This document shows positions 20,714-23,055 of a stretch of 23,055 bases of DNA, piece after piece. Numbering within the stretch: the stretch's first letter is position 1; each line of letters opens with the position of its first letter. A program made the position numbers and the translations under genes. The notes under the pieces are model-generated. The model saw only the letters and a program-made list of their open reading frames with translations. It searched no databases and had not been told where the DNA came from. Origin of the DNA: an uncultured Bacteroidales bacterium (GTDB lineage Bacteria; Bacteroidota; Bacteroidia; Bacteroidales; UBA932); NCBI GenBank assembly GCA_902491795.1, contig CABUIX010000036.1:1-23055 (forward strand). The letters are read 5' to 3'.

Positions 20714-21723
20714 CTTTCAACGTTCTTTTTCTTGGGTTCGATATTGTACTTTCTGACATCCATTCCGAACGAAAGCTTCATCTTCTCGACCAGAAGGTCA
20801 ATTTCGTTGAGAGACTTGCGTCCGAAATTGCGGAACTTCATCAACTCGGCACGGGAGTAGGACACCAGATCTGCGAAGGTGTCGATATCAGCTGCCTTGA
20901 GGCAGTTGAAAGCACGTACGGACAGACCCACGTCAGAGAGTTTCGTAAGAAGCAGGTGCCTCATGCGAAGTGACTCCTCGTCAAGCTCCTTGTTGTCAGG
21001 CTCCACGGTGTTCTCCAGTGACATCTTCTTGTCGTCGGTGAACAGCTTGAAGTGATAGATGAGGATGCTTGCCGCCTCGTGAAGAGCGGAATTGGGCGAA
21101 ATTGAGCCGTCGGTAACAATCTCGAGATTAAGTTTCTCGTAGTCAGTCTTCTGCTCAACACGATAGTTCTCGACACTCCAGTTGACCTTGCGGATAGGAG
21201 TATAGATGGCATCTATCGGAATCGTTCCGATCGGAGTATTCTCGTCCCTGCTCTCTTCTGCGGACACGAAGCCGCGCCCCTTTGTAATCACGAGAGAAAT
21301 CTCGAGCTTGACAGAAGGCTCCAGAGAGCAGATGTGAAGTTCAGGATTCAACACCATAAAAGAAGACAATCCTTTGGAGATATCCTCTGCCGTGAACTCC
21401 TGCTTTCCGCTTATCACGATGTTTGCCGTCTCAGTGTCGACAGACTCAACCATGCGGCGGAAACGCACCTGTTTCAGGTTCAGGATGATGTCCTGCATTC
21501 CCTCAATTACTCCGGGAATGGTTGCAAATTCCTGGTCCACGCCGGTGATTCTGATCTGGCTGATGGCAAAACCTTCCAGCGAGGCCAGCAGGATGCGACG
21601 AAGAGCATTGCCGATAGTCTGGCCATAGCCGGGCTCCAGAGGACGGAACTCGAAACGGCCGACGGTATCGGTGCTTTCAAGCATGATGACCTTGTCAGGT
21701 TTCTGAAATGCTAAGATTGCCAT
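20710..21723 (-). CDS. rpoA: DNA-directed RNA polymerase subunit alpha
   Basis: 337 residues, usual length. The N-terminal dimerisation domain shows FRPLEPGYGQTIGNALRRIL and SLEGFAISQIRITGVDQEF. A linker near 235-260 precedes the C-terminal domain that binds promoter DNA and activators: LLTKLSDVGLSVRAFNCL, FADLVSYSRAELMKFRNFG and KSLNEIDLLVEKM. Alpha nucleates RNA polymerase assembly. It lies 19 bases after rpsD and overlaps rplQ, the standard order at the end of the bacterial ribosomal operon. Confidence 0.98.
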   Translation of the reverse strand: MAILAFQKPDKVIMLESTDTVGRFEFRPLEPGYGQTIGNALRRILLASLEGFAISQIRITGVDQEFATIPGVIEGMQDIILNLKQVRFRRMVESVDTETANIVISGKQEFTAEDISKGLSSFMVLNPELHICSLEPSVKLEISLVITKGRGFVSAEESRDENTPIGTIPIDAIYTPIRKVNWSVENYRVEQKTDYEKLNLEIVTDGSISPNSALHEAASILIYHFKLFTDDKKMSLENTVEPDNKELDEESLRMRHLLLTKLSDVGLSVRAFNCLKAADIDTFADLVSYSRAELMKFRNFGRKSLNEIDLLVEKMKLSFGMDVRKYNIEPKKKNVER

Positions 21724-21742
21724 ATTGATACGGTGTTAGATT

Positions 21743-22345
21743 TTACTTGGAATAGAGGTCGACTATAAGCTGCTCGTTGATGTTCTCAGGGATTTCTGTC
21801 CTGGCGGGAACATTGAGGTACTTGCCTGTGAGTGTCTTGGTGTCGAAATCAAGCCAAGAATATTTGGTAACTGAAGCGACGCTGTTCTGGATCACCTCAA
21901 GGCTCTTTGACCTCTCCCTTACGGCAACGGTGTCACCGGGCTTCACCTGAGTTGAAGGAATGGAGCACACTGAACCGTTGAGGGTAATGTGATGATGTGA
22001 CACAAGCTGGCGTGCCGCTGCACGGGTAGGAGCGATTCCGAGACGATAAACGATGTTGTCGAGACGGGACTCAAGCAGGAAGAGCAAGTTCTCACCCTTC
22101 TGGCCAGTCATGCGGGAAGCCTTGTTGTAGGTATTGTGGAACTGACGCTCCAAAATTCCGTACATGTACTTTACCTTCTGCTTCTCCTTCAGCTGCATGG
22201 AGTAATCCTTCTGCTTCTTGCGCTTCGCGGCAAGTCCATGCTGTCCGGGAGGATAGTTTCTCTTCTCAAAGTATTTGTCTGAACCGAAAATGGGTTCGCC
22301 GAACTTACGGGCGATTTTGGTGCTGGGACCTGTATATCTTGCCAT
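21743..22345 (-). CDS. rpsD: 30S ribosomal protein S4
   Basis: 200 residues. MARYTGPSTKIARKFGEPIF opens the protein, YPPGQHGLAAKRKKQKDYSM follows and the S4 RNA-binding domain is at ~90-150 (LDNIVYRLGIAPTRAAARQL, VSHHHITLNG). It is the zinc-free type: the N-terminal domain has no cysteine cluster. S4 starts 30S assembly by binding 16S rRNA and in many bacteria represses its own operon. It lies between rpsK (20 bases away) and rpoA (19 bases away). Confidence 0.98.
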   Translation of the reverse strand: MARYTGPSTKIARKFGEPIFGSDKYFEKRNYPPGQHGLAAKRKKQKDYSMQLKEKQKVKYMYGILERQFHNTYNKASRMTGQKGENLLFLLESRLDNIVYRLGIAPTRAAARQLVSHHHITLNGSVCSIPSTQVKPGDTVAVRERSKSLEVIQNSVASVTKYSWLDFDTKTLTGKYLNVPARTEIPENINEQLIVDLYSK

Positions 22346-22365
22346 AGTAGTCTTTTTTTAGATGA

Positions 22366-22752
22366 TTAAACTTTACGACGGCCTTTAGGTCGGCATCCGT
22401 TGTGCGGCATAGGGGTGACGTCGACAATTTCTGTAACAACGATACCTGCATTGTTTATGGTGCGGATAGCAGACTCACGTCCTGCTCCCGGACCCTTTAC
22501 ATAGCATTTCACTCTGCGAAGACCGGCATCAAAAGCAGTCTTTGCAGCGTCCTCTGCTGCCATCTGGGCGGCATAGGGAGTGTTCTTCTTTGAGCCTCTG
22601 AACCCGCACTTTCCGGCAGAGCTCCAGCTGATGACCTGGCCCTGGGCATTGGTGAGGGACACGATCACGTTGTTGAAGGTTGATGAAATATGGGCCTCGC
22701 CATAAGCTTCAACCTTGACAACCCTCTTGGATGTTGTAGTTTTCTTTGCCAT
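22366..22752 (-). CDS. rpsK: 30S ribosomal protein S11
   Basis: 128 residues, full length: AHISSTFNNVIVSLTNAQG, SAGKCGFRGSKKNTPYAAQM, VKGPGAGRESAIRTINNAGI and the C-terminal TPMPHNGCRPKGRRKV. S11 lies on the 30S platform near the mRNA exit. It starts 13 bases after the rpsM stop codon, in the conserved order. Confidence 0.98.
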   Translation of the reverse strand: MAKKTTTSKRVVKVEAYGEAHISSTFNNVIVSLTNAQGQVISWSSAGKCGFRGSKKNTPYAAQMAAEDAAKTAFDAGLRRVKCYVKGPGAGRESAIRTINNAGIVVTEIVDVTPMPHNGCRPKGRRKV

Positions 22753-22765
22753 AATTCATCAATTT

Positions 22766-23055
22766 TTACTTGGTAGCCTTCTTCTTGTTGGCAACTGTCT
22801 TCTTGCGACCCTTGCGGGTACGAGCGTTGTTCTTTGTGCTCTGTCCACGTACGGGAAGTCCCAGACGATGGCGGATTCCGCGATAGCAGCCAATGTCCAT
22901 GAGACGCTTGATGGACAGCTGGACTGAAGAGCGGAGCTCTCCCTCAATCTTGTACTCCTCATTGATCTCGGCACGGATCTTGGCAATCTGATCATCGTTC
23001 CAGTCACCGACTTTGATTGAAGGGTCGATGCCGCACTTCTCAAGAATCCTCTTCG
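22766..23055 (-). CDS. rpsM: 30S ribosomal protein S13 (partial, 5' end beyond window)
   Basis: The visible part is 95 codons plus a stop at 22766-22768, about three quarters of S13 (~125 residues). It covers ILEKCGIDPSIKVGDWNDDQ, the helices ending IKRLMDIGCYRGIRHRLGLP, and the conserved basic tail VRGQSTKNNARTRKGRKKTV. S13 lies in the 30S head and contacts the P-site tRNA and the 50S subunit. Its start and any upstream genes (in related genomes rpmJ, infA and others) are beyond the window. Confidence 0.96.
   Translation of the reverse strand, partial: KRILEKCGIDPSIKVGDWNDDQIAKIRAEINEEYKIEGELRSSVQLSIKRLMDIGCYRGIRHRLGLPVRGQSTKNNARTRKGRKKTVANKKKATK

Noticed and set aside
22759..23043. 94-codon minus-strand frame at the window end
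   Set aside because: The neighbouring frame encodes S13 with clear family motifs; this one is an out-of-frame reading of rpsM.
1..23055. CRISPR arrays, insertion sequences, integrase or attachment sites
   Set aside because: No regularly spaced repeats, transposase or integrase motifs were found, and both tRNA genes lack direct-repeat copies of their 3' ends nearby.

Overview
This is a gene-dense chromosomal segment of a member of the Bacteroidota, most likely Bacteroidales. The evidence is a natural FeoA-FeoB fusion, promoters of the Bacteroidota type (TTTG, 19-20 nt spacer, TAnnTTTG), mostly absent Shine-Dalgarno sequences, ribosomal proteins with long Ala/Glu-rich tails, a Bacteroidales-style WYL regulator and the rpsM-rpsK-rpsD-rpoA-rplQ order. 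Genus cannot be fixed by reading alone; the fairly GC-rich codon use would suit an uncultured gut or rumen Bacteroidales lineage (inference). There is no phage, insertion sequence, CRISPR array or integrative element.

Region 1 (1-3427, minus strand) is a ferrous-iron operon: feoAB, a small Cys-rich membrane protein of the FeoB-associated type, and a protein (cut by the window edge) that joins a hemerythrin-like HHE domain to a LuxR-type DNA-binding domain. Region 2 (3455-3742) holds tRNA-Leu(GAG) with its own promoter and terminator and, on the other strand, an unrecognised 30-codon ORF with a promoter box and a rare clear Shine-Dalgarno sequence.

Region 3 (3793-8399, minus strand) is an operon led by rpsP and rimM that continues without a break into a family 2 glycosyltransferase, an outer-membrane beta-barrel candidate, a second family 2 glycosyltransferase and a WYL regulator. 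Region 4 (8384-15547, minus strand) is a second operon, sufB-pnuC-sufC-sufD-ispE, followed by a polysaccharide flippase fused to a TupA-like ATP-grasp domain and a DUF616 glycosyltransferase. Nearly every junction overlaps or is separated by a few bases. Housekeeping Fe-S assembly, isoprenoid and ribosome genes therefore share transcripts with surface-glycan genes.

Region 5 (15585-20238, plus strand with one minus-strand tRNA) holds a sodium:solute symporter, tRNA-Leu(CAA), a short aroB and a single-chain type I dehydroquinase-EPSP synthase (AroD-AroA). Region 6 (20225-23055, minus strand) is the distal part of the large ribosomal operon, rpsM (partial) to rplQ; its last gene overlaps the end of aroD-aroA tail to tail.

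The strongest candidates for novelty are the flippase/ATP-grasp fusion, the AroD-AroA fusion, the hemerythrin-LuxR protein in the iron operon, the half-length SufD and the isolated 30-codon ORF. No wholly new multi-gene defence or mobile system is visible.
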